In this document: positions 37,374 through 46,447 of the stretch, one piece after another
Layout: the number at the start of each line of letters is the position of its first letter
Numbering within the stretch: the first letter of the stretch is position 1
NCBI GenBank assembly: GCA_032252755.1
Contig: JAVUPY010000007.1
Location: forward strand, 23,468 to 87,467
Direction of reading: 5' to 3'
Length of the DNA stretch: 64,000 nucleotides
DNA from: Terriglobia bacterium
GTDB lineage: Bacteria; Acidobacteriota; Terriglobia; Terriglobales; Acidobacteriaceae
Made by a program: the position numbers and the translations under genes
The notes under the pieces: generated by a model
What the model was told of the DNA's origin: nothing
Databases searched by the model: none
Seen by the model: only the letters and a program-made list of their open reading frames with translations

Positions 37374-38027
37374 TCAGCGCTTCGACTCCGGCGGTGCGGT
37401 GAACTCGACCGGTATCGTTGGCGTCCCGAACCGCGGATTCTGTGCCGTCGGCCCGTACGTCCCAGTTGCCTGCGTGGGTTCGGTCGGCTCCTTCGGTGCC
37501 GCAGATCTCCCGCGGCCGCTCTCGAGTGCCGTCTTGAAGTCGCGCAGCGCCTGCTCGATGTAACCCTCCATTATGCCGACTGCCGGAGAAAGTACCGGAC
37601 GAAGGAACCAGAGCCGCGGCGCATAATTCATCTGAATGTGAACGAGTGTCTGGTCGCCGATCCGCGAGAACGTCACGCGCCCGCTGTGACGCACGCCCTC
37701 GACCGATCTCCACCCAAGTGACTCGTTGGGGATTACCTGGACAATCTCGGCGTCCCACTCAATTGGGAGGCCACTCACTTCGGCAACCCAGGAGGAACGA
37801 TCGCCCGAACGGCGCACGTTTCGCAGCAGAGAAGTGAAGCGGGGCAGAGATTCCAGGTCGCACCAAGTCTCAAAAACGTCTTCCAATCGTCGTCCAATCT
37901 GAATGCTCTTCTCCATGCGGATAATTCGGCTGTGTCCACCACGTCCAACCAACCCCAGCGCCCAGGCGCCGCCCAGTGTGGCAGCCGTTCCCACCGCAAC
38001 CCCCGTCCAGAAGTGCTTCCGCTTCAT
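37374..38027 (-). CDS. SRPBCC (polyketide cyclase/dehydrase-like) membrane-anchored protein
   Basis: A 217-aa protein. An N-terminal helix (FWTGVAVGTAATLGGAWALG, residues about 5-24) is probably a membrane anchor; then a START/SRPBCC fold (residues about 40-180) with the family pattern RRLEDVFETWCDLESLPRF and SERVDWDAEI-like GLPIEWDAEIVQVIPNESLGW. The C-terminus is Pro/Ser-rich. The ligand is unknown; the closest functional analogues are COQ10-like lipid-binding proteins. The start at 38027 has GAAAGGA upstream on the minus strand and is preferred over 38042. Confidence 0.8.
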   Translation of the reverse strand: MKRKHFWTGVAVGTAATLGGAWALGLVGRGGHSRIIRMEKSIQIGRRLEDVFETWCDLESLPRFTSLLRNVRRSGDRSSWVAEVSGLPIEWDAEIVQVIPNESLGWRSVEGVRHSGRVTFSRIGDQTLVHIQMNYAPRLWFLRPVLSPAVGIMEGYIEQALRDFKTALESGRGRSAAPKEPTEPTQATGTYGPTAQNPRFGTPTIPVEFTAPPESKR

Positions 38028-38177
38028 AAGATTTCCTTTCAAAGCCCCGCAGCTTTATTCAGGAGGTTGGAACGAGTACGAAGGCCGGTGAGTTGCCAGC
38101 TTTTGGCAGGACAACAAACGACACTCGAAGCAAATCAAATCATATTGTGTCGCTTTTATAGCCAGAGGAGAGCATTC

Positions 38178-38846
38178 ATGCAAAAGAGAGTTCTAGCATT
38201 GGCCACGATTTTGGCTGTTGTTCTGACATCGGCAGGTTGTGCCCTTGCACGAGACACTGCTTCGCCAAATACGAATGCTGCACAGGCGCAGAGGGATCAC
38301 CGGGAAAGCGAAGCGACAGCCGCTATGAGCGGCTATAACGGAACCAAATCAACCGAGACCAATCCCCACGCTCAGCTTACGCAGCAGGAGAAAAAATTCC
38401 TGCTGATAGCCGCGCAGGACGGAAAAGACCAGGTTGCGATTGGCAAGGTGATTGAACGGAAGAGCCACGACAACGCCGTTAAGCGTTTTGCCCAGCGTAT
38501 GGTGCAGGACCATGGTGAGATTAACAAAGAGCTACGTTCCCTTGTGCGAAAGAAGAATTACGAGATTCCGAATCAGATGAATGCACAGGGTATTGCATTG
38601 CAGACGGAGTTGGAAGCGCTTTCCGGCCGCGAACTCAACAAGACCTATCTCAGGACTATCATCGAACAGCGCGCCGACGCGCTGAAGGAGTTCGAGATCG
38701 CCAGTCAGAATGCAATTCATCCTGCGGTCAAGCAGTTCGCCTCAAAAACCCTGCGAACGCTAAAAAGTCAGCTCCAGGAGGCAAGGTGGCTTGCATCGAA
38801 AGAAGGAGTCAATATGAACCAGGACGTTGAATCGGCGGAGAAGTGA
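38178..38846 (+). CDS. DUF4142 envelope protein (probable lipoprotein)
   Basis: A 222-aa protein. A signal peptide with the lipobox SAGC ends at about residue 21. The body is a DUF4142 helical domain: Q-rich linker to LTQQEKKFLLIAAQDGKDQVAIGKVIERKS, then RFAQRMVQDHGEINKEL. The conserved His and Glu of the second helix are as in ferritin-like/DUF4142 proteins. A role in stress has been reported for DUF4142 proteins in other bacteria only as induction; function is unknown. The ATG at 38178 is chosen (GAGGAG upstream); a longer reading frame to 37932 is rejected, since it would lie inside the convergent gene. Confidence 0.8.
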   Translation: MQKRVLALATILAVVLTSAGCALARDTASPNTNAAQAQRDHRESEATAAMSGYNGTKSTETNPHAQLTQQEKKFLLIAAQDGKDQVAIGKVIERKSHDNAVKRFAQRMVQDHGEINKELRSLVRKKNYEIPNQMNAQGIALQTELEALSGRELNKTYLRTIIEQRADALKEFEIASQNAIHPAVKQFASKTLRTLKSQLQEARWLASKEGVNMNQDVESAEK

Positions 38847-40683
38847 GTCGACGAGCTGGCTAGATCGGCCGCAGTATCTCTGCGGCTTTTGCTTTATCGG
38901 GGGACGTACGGAGATTCGGATCGGCACCTCGGGCTTCCATTACAAGCACTGGGTAGGGAACTTCTATCCTCAGAAGACACCGACTTCGAAGATGTTCGAG
39001 TATTATCAGCGCTTCTTCGATACGGTCGAAGTGAATAACAGCTTCTATCGGCTTCCGCGGCCCGGGATGCTCTCAGCGTGGCGCGCCGCAGCCCCGCGAA
39101 ATTTTATCTTCGCGGTAAAGGCCAGCCGCTTCCTCACTCATAACAAGAAGCTGAAGGATCCTGAAAACGCCCTCGAAAACTTCTTGCCGCGCGCAGAAGA
39201 GCTTCGCGAAAAACTCGGCCCTATTCTCTTTCAGCTTCCGCCGAAGTGGCGCTGTAATGCCAGGCGACTGGAAGAATTTCTGCAAGCCCTGCCAAAGACT
39301 CACCGCTACGCATTCGAATTCCGCGAAGCGAGCTGGCATTGCACAGAGGTCCTTGATGTTTTGCGCAGGCACAATGCCGCTTACTGCATCTACGAACTCG
39401 CTGGGTTCGCAACAGAAAACGAGATCACTGCCGACTGGACCTACATCCGACTGCACGGCCCCGGCGGAAAGTATCAGGGCAGCTATTCAGATGATGCGCT
39501 TCAATCCTGGGCAAAGCAGATACATTGCTGGGAACGAACCCTTGATTCAGTGTACGTTTACTTCGATAACGACCAGGCTGGATACGCCGCCGGGAACGCA
39601 ATCCGGCTAAAACGATTTGTGAAAGGCGAGAGCCGCAGCACGGCACATTTCATTGCCGGTGCTCTTGCATCACCATCGCCCGCATCGGGCATCCCATTGT
39701 CAAACCGAGGAGACACGATGCCCAGCAAAACGCAGCGCACAAGAACTGCACGATCAGAGAAGAATGGCGAACAGCCGAAGCATGGGAAAATTCGCGAGTT
39801 TCCGAGGCGACACGCGCAAGAAGAGCAGCCGAAGCCACCCTTTCCAAAGCAGAAACAGCAGCGGCCCGGGATTGAAGCGGAGATCGAGCCGCGACCGAGG
39901 TACAAGGGCCCGGAGTACCGCCCGGCAGGCAAACTGAATGGCAAGGTTGCGCTGATCACCGGCGGAGACTCAGGAATCGGCCGCGCGGTAGCAGTTCTAT
40001 ACGCAAAGGAAGGCGCCGATGTCGCGATCGTCTACCTTCCCGAGGAGCAGCGGGATGCCGACGAAACCCGCGCGGCCATCGAGCGAGAAGGTCGCGCCTG
40101 TTTGCTTACTCCCGGCGATGTCACGGATCCAAAATTCTGCCGCAATGCCGTCGAGCGTACCATCAAGGAGTTCGGCAAGCTCGATATCCTCGTTAACAAC
40201 GCGGCCTACCAGGAGCACCAGCAGAAGCCGGAAGACGTCAGCGACGAGCAGTGGGACCGCACGTTCAAGACCAATATCTACGGCTACTTCCGCATGGCGA
40301 AGGCCGCCCTGAAGCACCTCAAACGCGGCGGCGTGATCATCAATACGGGATCGGAAACAGGACTGGAAGGGAACAAGCGCCTGTTGGATTACTCAGCCAC
40401 AAAGGGGGCTATCCACGCTTTCACGAAATCACTGGCGCAGATGCTTGTCGAGCGTGGAATTCGCGTCAATTGCGTCGCCCCCGGTCCCGTCTGGACCCCG
40501 CTCAACGTTGCCGACAAGGAGCCGGAACAGGTTTCGGAGCACGGAAAAAAAACGCCGATGCAACGTCCTGCCCAACCGGAAGAAATTGCCCCATCATACG
40601 TGTTCTTCGCCTCAGATGCGGATTCCAGCTACATCACTGGCGAGGTGCTGACGTTGTTGGGTGGCCAAACGATGGCGGCATAA
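38827..40683 (+). CDS. In-frame fusion of DUF72 (YecE-like) domain with short-chain dehydrogenase (YghA-like)
   Basis: One continuous 618-codon frame. Residues about 30-280 are DUF72 (RIGTSGFHYKHW, FYRLPR, FAVKASRFLTH and the C-terminal FDNDQAGYAAGNA). Residues about 360-618 are a glucose/ribitol-type SDR close to YghA/Gsp39: TGGDSGIGRAVAV, NNAAYQ, catalytic S-Y-x3-K as INTGSE...DYSATKGA. A low-complexity charged linker joins them. No stop separates them. The SDR has its own strong ribosome binding site and ATG (39718). The start of the DUF72 part is unclear: TTG 38827 is the only canonical codon before the domain, overlapping the DUF4142 gene by 20 bases; an unusual ATT start near 38910 is an alternative. 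Confidence 0.75.
   Translation: MNRRRSESTSWLDRPQYLCGFCFIGGRTEIRIGTSGFHYKHWVGNFYPQKTPTSKMFEYYQRFFDTVEVNNSFYRLPRPGMLSAWRAAAPRNFIFAVKASRFLTHNKKLKDPENALENFLPRAEELREKLGPILFQLPPKWRCNARRLEEFLQALPKTHRYAFEFREASWHCTEVLDVLRRHNAAYCIYELAGFATENEITADWTYIRLHGPGGKYQGSYSDDALQSWAKQIHCWERTLDSVYVYFDNDQAGYAAGNAIRLKRFVKGESRSTAHFIAGALASPSPASGIPLSNRGDTMPSKTQRTRTARSEKNGEQPKHGKIREFPRRHAQEEQPKPPFPKQKQQRPGIEAEIEPRPRYKGPEYRPAGKLNGKVALITGGDSGIGRAVAVLYAKEGADVAIVYLPEEQRDADETRAAIEREGRACLLTPGDVTDPKFCRNAVERTIKEFGKLDILVNNAAYQEHQQKPEDVSDEQWDRTFKTNIYGYFRMAKAALKHLKRGGVIINTGSETGLEGNKRLLDYSATKGAIHAFTKSLAQMLVERGIRVNCVAPGPVWTPLNVADKEPEQVSEHGKKTPMQRPAQPEEIAPSYVFFASDADSSYITGEVLTLLGGQTMAA
39706..39720 (+). promoter_or_regulatory. Internal ribosome binding site and ATG for the SDR part
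   Basis: GAGGAG at 39707-39712, six bases before the ATG at 39718, is a near-perfect translation start in frame inside the DUF72-SDR reading frame. The SDR would begin MPSKTQRTRTARSEKNGEQ, a normal leader for YghA-like proteins. It means a stand-alone SDR is probably made even if the fusion is also translated. Confidence 0.7.
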
Positions 40684-40745
40684 GCGGATTCGAGGGACAG
40701 AAACCCCTGCCCCTAACTGCCTCGGATGTGAGGAACGGGCAGTTT

Positions 40746-41267
40746 TCAGCTCTTCATGTCGTTTCCAGCAGCAGTCCGCGCAAGCTTGCGCTCCAGGAAT
40801 TCGACATGGTCGGTCTCAAATTCTGCCAGCTCCTGGTACAGCCTACGCAACTTCGAGTCTGGTGTGTGTTCGGCGAGCCCTGCATAGTACTTGCGCGCAT
40901 TCTGCTCCGCCACCAGCGCCACCTGCAGCGCGCGCTCGCGGGCCGAGCTGACATCCCGAGGATCGCCGCCGAGAACATTGCCGTCTTCCAGTCGCGGAAC
41001 CTCGATCATGTCCATAATGTCTTCTTCCGTGACCGCGCACGAGGATGTCCCGAAGCGCTCGGTATACAGTTCCTGCAGCCGCGTGCTGTGGCGGTTCTCC
41101 TCCACCGCCATGTCCCAGAAGACTCCCGCAATCTCCAGCGACTCCAAATCGCGAAACTCCACAAACATTTCCGCAAACCGGTGATACAAGCTGGCATTGC
41201 GCTCTTCGATAAAGATGGCGACGTGCAAGGCTTCCTGTACCGATAGCGTCGAAAATGCTCGCTTCAT
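40746..41267 (-). CDS. Ferritin-like di-iron (rubrerythrin-type) protein
   Basis: A 173-aa four-helix protein. Di-iron ligands are visible in two repeats: E in FIEERNASLYHRF and E-x2-H in VEENRHSTRL for the first pair; E in VAEQNARKYY and E-x2-H in EFETDHVEFLE for the second. Helices 2-3 are linked by an extended loop (GTSSCAVTEEDIMDMI). The rubredoxin domain of true rubrerythrins is absent. Likely functions are peroxide reduction or iron handling. It is convergent with the DUF72-SDR gene. Confidence 0.8.
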   Translation of the reverse strand: MKRAFSTLSVQEALHVAIFIEERNASLYHRFAEMFVEFRDLESLEIAGVFWDMAVEENRHSTRLQELYTERFGTSSCAVTEEDIMDMIEVPRLEDGNVLGGDPRDVSSARERALQVALVAEQNARKYYAGLAEHTPDSKLRRLYQELAEFETDHVEFLERKLARTAAGNDMKS

Positions 41268-41392
41268 ATCCTGTGTCCCCAGTGGCGTTGCTGCCCACAG
41301 TTTAGGCCCTTCTGAAACTTTCTCCAGAGCCAGTCATTCTCGAGAAGCGGGAAAGTTAATATCTCCGCCTGCTTCGAATTCGCGTTTCTCTG

Positions 41393-41770
41393 TTATTGTC
41401 GAGTTCCGGCTTCCAACTGCTTCTGCGCCAGTTCTTCAATCGTTCGCCGCAGCCAGATCTTCAGTGCGCGCTCGAGCCCGGGCACGTCTTCCTTCCGCAG
41501 GAAATCGATCATCCTGTGTCCGGCCGGATCCAGCGGTATGTAGTGACAGGGAATATCTTCTGTCCGGGCGTCTTCCGGCACAAAATCGCATAGAAAGCAT
41601 TCACGGCATGCGTGTGGCCGGAGCGGGTCGCCGTAGTTTAGGCAGATCTGCCTATCCCGAAAGGGCGACGGCAAACGTCCTTTCCGTTTGACCTGTCCGT
41701 AGCCAGCCTGCTCTAGGAAGTTCAACTCGCAACGGAGGATTTCCAGGACATCACGATGGTCGTCCGACAT
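41393..41770 (-). CDS. Small Cys-rich protein (125 aa), function unknown
   Basis: The protein has a cluster of cysteines C-x11-C-x2-C-x2-C at about residues 44-62 (ICLNYGDPLRPHACRECFLC) with a fifth in IPCHYIPLD, a pattern suited to a zinc or iron-sulfur site. Before it is a helical FRRDILRCELNFLEQAGYG-like region; after it, helices to the C-terminus. No family recognised with confidence. The ATG at 41770 is chosen as GGGAGGC lies just upstream on the minus strand; an extension to 41860 lacks a site. It is divergent from the SPASM radical SAM gene across a 200-base spacer. Confidence 0.65.
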   Translation of the reverse strand: MSDDHRDVLEILRCELNFLEQAGYGQVKRKGRLPSPFRDRQICLNYGDPLRPHACRECFLCDFVPEDARTEDIPCHYIPLDPAGHRMIDFLRKEDVPGLERALKIWLRRTIEELAQKQLEAGTRQ

Positions 41771-41971
41771 ATGCCTCCCACTCCGTGTAGATTCTCCAGC
41801 TAGTTGTACCGAAGTGAAGTGATACAGGGCACCGGACGCGGTGATCACAGTTTTGCCCAAAAGAGGCGAGTGTGACGGAAGTCATAGCCTGCGGAGGTTG
41901 TCCCTGTAATTCTTGATTCCGGACTCAGGAAGCCGTGGGCCGCAAATTCGCCCATCTGGAGAGCTGGACTT

Positions 41972-43156
41972 ATGGATCTCAGGGTTGATTTTGATGAACG
42001 GCCCTTTATCGTGATATGGGAAACCACCCAGGCATGCGATCTGGCGTGCGTCCATTGCCGCGCTTGCGCGCAACCTTTTCGAAGCTCCCACGAACTGACT
42101 ACCGACGAAGCCAAGCGAATGATCGATGAGATCGCCGCCATGCAGGTACCGTTGTTTGTCATGACGGGCGGCGATCCTCTAAAGCGCCCTGACATTTACG
42201 AACTCGTGGACTATGCGGCCAAACTGGGCGTCCGTCCATCGCTGACCCCCAGTGCAACGCCTCTGCTGACGCGCGCCGCTGTCGCGAAACTTGAGGATTC
42301 CGGACTTGCCCGTCTCGCGATCTCACTCGACGGGCCAACCGCCGAGATTCACGATAGCTTCCGGCGTGTCCCCGGATCGTTCCAATGGACACTAGATGCC
42401 GTGCAGTATGCGCATGAACTCGGTCTTCCTGTGCAGATCAACACGACCATCACGCGCCACAACCTGCAGTACCTCGATGACATGATTGCTCTCATGGAAA
42501 AGCTGGGCATCGTGCTGTGGAGCGTGTTTTTCCTCGTTCCCACCGGTCGCGGACAAAGCGTCGACCTGATCTCGGCCGAGGAGTTCGAACAGGTGTTCCA
42601 GAAGCTCTACGAAACCTCGCAGCGTGTGTTGTTTGACATCAAGAGCACGGAAGCACAGCACTATCGCCGGTACCTGCTTCAAAGGCGCACCGAACTGCGC
42701 AGACAGGGCGCAATCCCGGGCGACAAAATGCCACATTTCCTCGGAGTGGGAAGCGCCGACGGAATCGGCCGCGCTCCCAAGGGAATCAATGACGGGAAGG
42801 GATTCGTTTTCATCTCTCACCTGGGAGAGGTCTTCCCGAGCGGTTTCCTGCCGGTTTCAGCCGGAAACGTTCGCCGCGAATCCCTTGCAGCCCTCTACCG
42901 GAATTCGCCGTTGTTCAAGGCTTTGCGGGATACTGCTAATTTGGACGGCAAGTGCGGCCGCTGCGAGTTCAGGGAAGTATGCGGCGGCTCCCGGGCGAGA
43001 GCCTACGCGCTCACTGGCGACATCTTCGCCGAAGAGCCGTGCTGCGTTTATCAACCCAAGCGCCAGGCAGAGGACACCGAGAGTGTCCTTGCGCGACGCG
43101 CAGAACTGAAGAAGCTGATTGCAGGCAGCTACGGATTGACGCAAATCTCAATGTAA
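41972..43156 (+). CDS. Radical SAM/SPASM protein (TIGR04053-like, AhbD/NirJ relatives)
   Basis: A 394-aa radical SAM protein. The cluster motif is CDLACVHC (C-x3-C-x2-C, about residue 21) followed by MTGGDPL. A C-terminal SPASM-type set, CGRCEFREVCGGS with a further Cys in PCCVYQ, would bind one auxiliary [4Fe-4S] cluster. The N-terminus RPFIVIWETTQ is usual for the heme-biosynthesis NirJ/AhbD relatives and the TIGR04053 group. Its reaction is not known in that group; heme or peptide modification are candidates. The start ATG at 41972 has GGAG about 12 bases upstream. Confidence 0.85.
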   Translation: MDLRVDFDERPFIVIWETTQACDLACVHCRACAQPFRSSHELTTDEAKRMIDEIAAMQVPLFVMTGGDPLKRPDIYELVDYAAKLGVRPSLTPSATPLLTRAAVAKLEDSGLARLAISLDGPTAEIHDSFRRVPGSFQWTLDAVQYAHELGLPVQINTTITRHNLQYLDDMIALMEKLGIVLWSVFFLVPTGRGQSVDLISAEEFEQVFQKLYETSQRVLFDIKSTEAQHYRRYLLQRRTELRRQGAIPGDKMPHFLGVGSADGIGRAPKGINDGKGFVFISHLGEVFPSGFLPVSAGNVRRESLAALYRNSPLFKALRDTANLDGKCGRCEFREVCGGSRARAYALTGDIFAEEPCCVYQPKRQAEDTESVLARRAELKKLIAGSYGLTQISM

Positions 43157-43158
43157 AG

Positions 43159-43188
43159 CTGGAAAATCCGCGCCAATCCGCGAAACCC
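43159..43188. repeat. ATCCGCG-type dispersed repeat
   Basis: Two copies of AATCCGCG (43165-43172 and 43175-43182) lie in the 36-base gap between the radical SAM stop and the response-regulator stop. Similar sequence recurs at 47970 and 56533. Confidence 0.5.
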
Positions 43189-43192
43189 GTTG

Positions 43193-43858
43193 TTATGCCG
43201 GTTCGACCAGTCTGTGATTGATGGCGAACAGCGCCAACTCCAGACGGCTTGACACTCCAACCTTGTCGAAGATATTCGTCAGGTGGTGCTTGACTGTATC
43301 TTCACTGAGCGAGAACTTCTGCGCGATTTCCTTGTTGCTCAGTCCGGAAACAATCGTCGACAGAATCTCAAGCTCCCGCTTGGTGAGCCCGTACGCCTTG
43401 GCGGGCGGCGGTGGCTGCTGCGCCGCCTTTTCGCGAAGGTAGGTCACCATGTCGGAGACCGCTTCGCGTCCAACCCAGAACTGCCCGTTCATGACTGTGC
43501 GGATTCCCTTCATCAGCAGGGTCGTGGCTGCGTCTTTCATGATGACGCCGCGCGCACCCATCTGCAGGGCTTCCACAATTTGTCTTTTTTCAATGGCGGC
43601 CGTCAGAAGAATTGTCCTGACGGGAGAGCCCTGCGTGGCCAACTCTCGCAGGGTTTCGAGTCCCGGCATGCGAGGCATGGCGAGATCGAGAAGTAAAATG
43701 TCGGGCTTGAGTTGTTGAGCGAGTTGCAGGGCCTCGACACCATCACCTGCTTCACCCGTGACTTGAAACTCCGGTTCAGACTCCAGTAAACGTCGCAAAC
43801 CATCACGAAATATCGTGTGGTCGTCGGCGATCAGGATACGCGTCTTGCGGCTATCCAT
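43193..43858 (-). CDS. NarL/FixJ-family response regulator
   Basis: A 221-aa two-component regulator. The receiver domain has the acidic pocket DDHTIF (about residues 11-16), phospho-acceptor D58 in LLLDLAMPR and K near residue 108 (MKDAAT). The LuxR-type helix-turn-helix (TKRELEILSTIVSGLSNKEIAQKF) lies at about residues 155-180. Its start overlaps the upstream kinase gene's end by 8 bases, marking a coupled pair. Target genes are not known. Confidence 0.92.
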   Translation of the reverse strand: MDSRKTRILIADDHTIFRDGLRRLLESEPEFQVTGEAGDGVEALQLAQQLKPDILLLDLAMPRMPGLETLRELATQGSPVRTILLTAAIEKRQIVEALQMGARGVIMKDAATTLLMKGIRTVMNGQFWVGREAVSDMVTYLREKAAQQPPPPAKAYGLTKRELEILSTIVSGLSNKEIAQKFSLSEDTVKHHLTNIFDKVGVSSRLELALFAINHRLVEPA

Positions 43859-45626
43859 GAACTGAGTGTCCTTTCTGAGGAATAGTAATTTCCAGTCGCG
43901 CACCCTCGCCGGGGTGAGATTCGAGATCCAGTTCCCCCCCAAGATTGAGCACGCGTTCTTTGATGATTGCGGGGCCGCGGGCGGAATTCACCAGGTCCTG
44001 GTGAGTCAGACGCCCGTCAAATCCAAATCCTGTGCCGTCGTCGGAGATGGTCAACTTCCATGCCCCATTCTGCCTCGCGAAGCGCACCAGCACGTGTTGC
44101 GCGGCAGAATGCTTCCGCACATTCACAAGGCCTTCCTGCACAATGCGAACCAACTCACGGCAAGCATGCGGACTAAGTGGAACATCCTGAAGCTCGGTTG
44201 TAAATTGCGCGGAAATGCCAGTATCGCGACGGAAGCGGTCGACAAGGTCCGCCATGTAATCGAGCAACTGTTCCGGACTCAGATCGACCGGCTTCATCTG
44301 CTGCATAAGTTCGCGTAGGTTCAGCACCTCTCGCCGGAGCAGGTATTGAATGTGCTCCAGGTCAGCGCTCATTTCGCCATGGTCGCGTTCGGCGCGCCGG
44401 CGCAGAACATCGACCTGCATTTCCGCCGAAATCAGAGATTGGATGGCACCATCGTGTAGTTCGCGCGCCACCCTTGCCCTCTCCAGCGCGCCCGCCCGTT
44501 TTCGGAGCCTTCGTACCAGGAAGACGCTGTACAACGCCGGTGCCATCTGGCGCAGCGCTCTTTCCGCAAACTCGAGTTCCTGGGTGCGGTTAAAACCTAC
44601 GCGGGCATCGATCAGGTACAGACGTGCAAACCATTCGTGCCCTAACTCCACTGAGGTCGACAGAACGGAGTCGGCGTGGCCCTTGTCGAAAGAGAGTGAA
44701 GGGAACTCGATGGAATCCAATTCTTTCAGGGCGCTGCCTTGCAGCGCCACGAACTGAATGCCGGCCTCGGTACGCGACGCGAAAAAAGTGCTGACAGTGT
44801 TTCTCAACAGGTACGTCTGCGCCTGTACCGGTGAAATCTCGGTTGCGTGCAATTGGGTTTCCGGGGGCAGTTCTGCATCGGCCTGCCACATGAACAACCG
44901 ATCTCGCGCAAGATCGTGCATCACGACATATGCACGCCGCGACTTGTAGATATGCAGGAATTCGTTCAACGCCAGGTGCAGGGAAATTCCGAGTCCCTGC
45001 TCGGGCTTGGCCATGCGCAAAATTCGGTTCAGCACGACCGATTCCGCGCGCCTCTCCTTCTCCGACTCGCCGAAATAACCGATGAGTAGACCCAGCACCA
45101 GGAGGTACGAACAGCGAATAATCAGGCCGTTAACGTCGAACGCGCCGAGGACCTCAATCTCCCAGGGGTACCCGCCGGTCAGTACGAGCGCCTGCAAATC
45201 CAGGAGCCCGATTCCTGCGACCGCGGTGGCGAGAGTTTCCGGCAAGCCCCAGCGGAACGCGGCGGCAGCCAGTGCAAATACCGTGTACGCGAAGAACGGG
45301 CTGTTCGGGCCTTGCGTGAACACCGAAATGACCGCTGGCCACAGAACGTCGAGCGTGTGCAGCACCATGGGACCGCGGCGGGGCAGTCGTCCGTAGCGCA
45401 CCCACGCAAGAACTCCCAGGCTGTAGGCCGCCCAGCCGATCAGCATCCAGTTCGCGATCCAGATGTACTCCGCCGGGTCCGTGGGATCGATGTAGATCGC
45501 CAGCAGCGAGAGCAGAGTCAAGATGGCGCGAGCAGCCGCGAGGACGAATTCAGTGCGCTCGCGTTCCGCCTGCGAGGCCGGAGCCCCCAGCCGTTGCAGG
45601 AATCGAACTGATTCTAGCCATTTCAC
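43851..45626 (-). CDS. Membrane-bound sensor histidine kinase of the NarX/HisKA_3 type
   Basis: A 591-aa kinase. Six hydrophobic segments lie between residues about 26 and 185, then a GAF-like cytoplasmic region (about 200-380), the HisKA_3 dimerisation box with phospho-acceptor H391 in ARELHDGAIQS, and a HATPase domain with the N box (ELVRIVQEGLVNVRKHS), the DDGTGFGFD G1 box and the final GEGARLEITIP. The start is GTG at 45626. It overlaps the response-regulator gene by 8 bases and would phosphorylate it. The stimulus is not evident; the sensor portion is integral to the membrane with little periplasmic loop. Confidence 0.9.
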   Translation of the reverse strand: MKWLESVRFLQRLGAPASQAERERTEFVLAAARAILTLLSLLAIYIDPTDPAEYIWIANWMLIGWAAYSLGVLAWVRYGRLPRRGPMVLHTLDVLWPAVISVFTQGPNSPFFAYTVFALAAAAFRWGLPETLATAVAGIGLLDLQALVLTGGYPWEIEVLGAFDVNGLIIRCSYLLVLGLLIGYFGESEKERRAESVVLNRILRMAKPEQGLGISLHLALNEFLHIYKSRRAYVVMHDLARDRLFMWQADAELPPETQLHATEISPVQAQTYLLRNTVSTFFASRTEAGIQFVALQGSALKELDSIEFPSLSFDKGHADSVLSTSVELGHEWFARLYLIDARVGFNRTQELEFAERALRQMAPALYSVFLVRRLRKRAGALERARVARELHDGAIQSLISAEMQVDVLRRRAERDHGEMSADLEHIQYLLRREVLNLRELMQQMKPVDLSPEQLLDYMADLVDRFRRDTGISAQFTTELQDVPLSPHACRELVRIVQEGLVNVRKHSAAQHVLVRFARQNGAWKLTISDDGTGFGFDGRLTHQDLVNSARGPAIIKERVLNLGGELDLESHPGEGARLEITIPQKGHSVHG

Positions 45627-45978
45627 AAGAAGATTATGGTTTTCAGCACTTTACGCGATTATTCCCTTTTGCACATAAAACCGCAACCCGGGCAATTGTT
45701 GCGGTGGTCACCCCAACTTGTGACAACACTCACTGCGACTTTCGCGCTACCGCCCTACGCTTACATCCAAAGCCCACCGGGGTTCCCGGCGAGCTTTCAG
45801 CAGCCGGAGAGATGGATAGGCCGCCGGCGAGCTTCCCGCCCGCAGTCTTCTCCAAACAGCAATTCCGGCCGAGGTAAGGCTATGCAGAAGTTGCGAAAAC
45901 ATCCCAACGCGAAAACGGCGGCCCGCGAAGACCCGGAGTTTCACCGCTCGCATGTTGCAGTTACAGGAGTAGTGAACC
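45627..45978. other. Intergenic region between divergent kinase and OB-fold genes
   Basis: 352 bases without a convincing gene. It has a direct repeat CCGGCGAGCTT at 45787-45797 and about 45825-45835. I checked for a cyclic di-GMP riboswitch because a GGTAAGGC-like segment occurs near 45875, but the rest of that motif is not present. The 3' end AGGAG (about 45967) is the ribosome binding site of the next gene. Confidence 0.4.
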
Positions 45979-46410
45979 ATGAAATCAGTATCAAGTTTGA
46001 GGGTGCTATTTGTCGGAGCGATCATCCTCGCCATGTCGGTGGCGCTGTTGGCTCAGAAACTAAGCGGGAATACTGGCCCGAAATATGACGCCAAAAGTGA
46101 GGTAACGGTCAAGGGAACCGTTGAAGACATAAAAACTGTTCCCGGATCATTGGAAGGTGTCCACCTTGTCTTGAAATCGGAGAACGAGACCATCCTGGTT
46201 CATGTCGCGCCGGAAAAATTCCTCAGCGAGATGGAGACCTCGTTCAACAAGGGAGATGTGCTCCAAGTTGTGGGCTGCAAGATCAAGGATCCCGGCGGGA
46301 ATGACGAGTTGCTGGCACGCGAGATTACGAAATCAAACGACAACCAGTTGGTGCTGCGCGACAAGAAAGGGACACCGATTTGGGTTCTTTGGAACCCGGG
46401 CAGCAAGTAG
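45979..46410 (+). CDS. Secreted OB-fold-like protein (143 aa)
   Basis: A signal peptide (VSSLRVLFVGAIILAMSVALLA, cleavage near residue 26) is followed by a small beta-barrel: SEVTVKGTVEDIKTVPGSLEGVHLVLKSE and EVGVLQVVGCKIKDPGGNDELLAREI. The strand order and the single Cys are those of small exported OB-fold proteins found in acidobacteria; the ligand is unknown. The ATG follows AGGAG at a good distance. It starts on the strand opposite the sensor kinase and lies upstream of the OsmC gene, whose start is 37 bases after this stop. Confidence 0.7.
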   Translation: MKSVSSLRVLFVGAIILAMSVALLAQKLSGNTGPKYDAKSEVTVKGTVEDIKTVPGSLEGVHLVLKSENETILVHVAPEKFLSEMETSFNKGDVLQVVGCKIKDPGGNDELLAREITKSNDNQLVLRDKKGTPIWVLWNPGSK

Positions 46411-46447
46411 TTCGCACTTGCATTATTGAATGGTGAGTGGAGGAATT

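Noticed and set aside
45627..45978. Cyclic di-GMP riboswitch before the OB-fold gene
   Set aside because: Only a short segment resembles the motif; the conserved pairing and tetraloop parts are missing.
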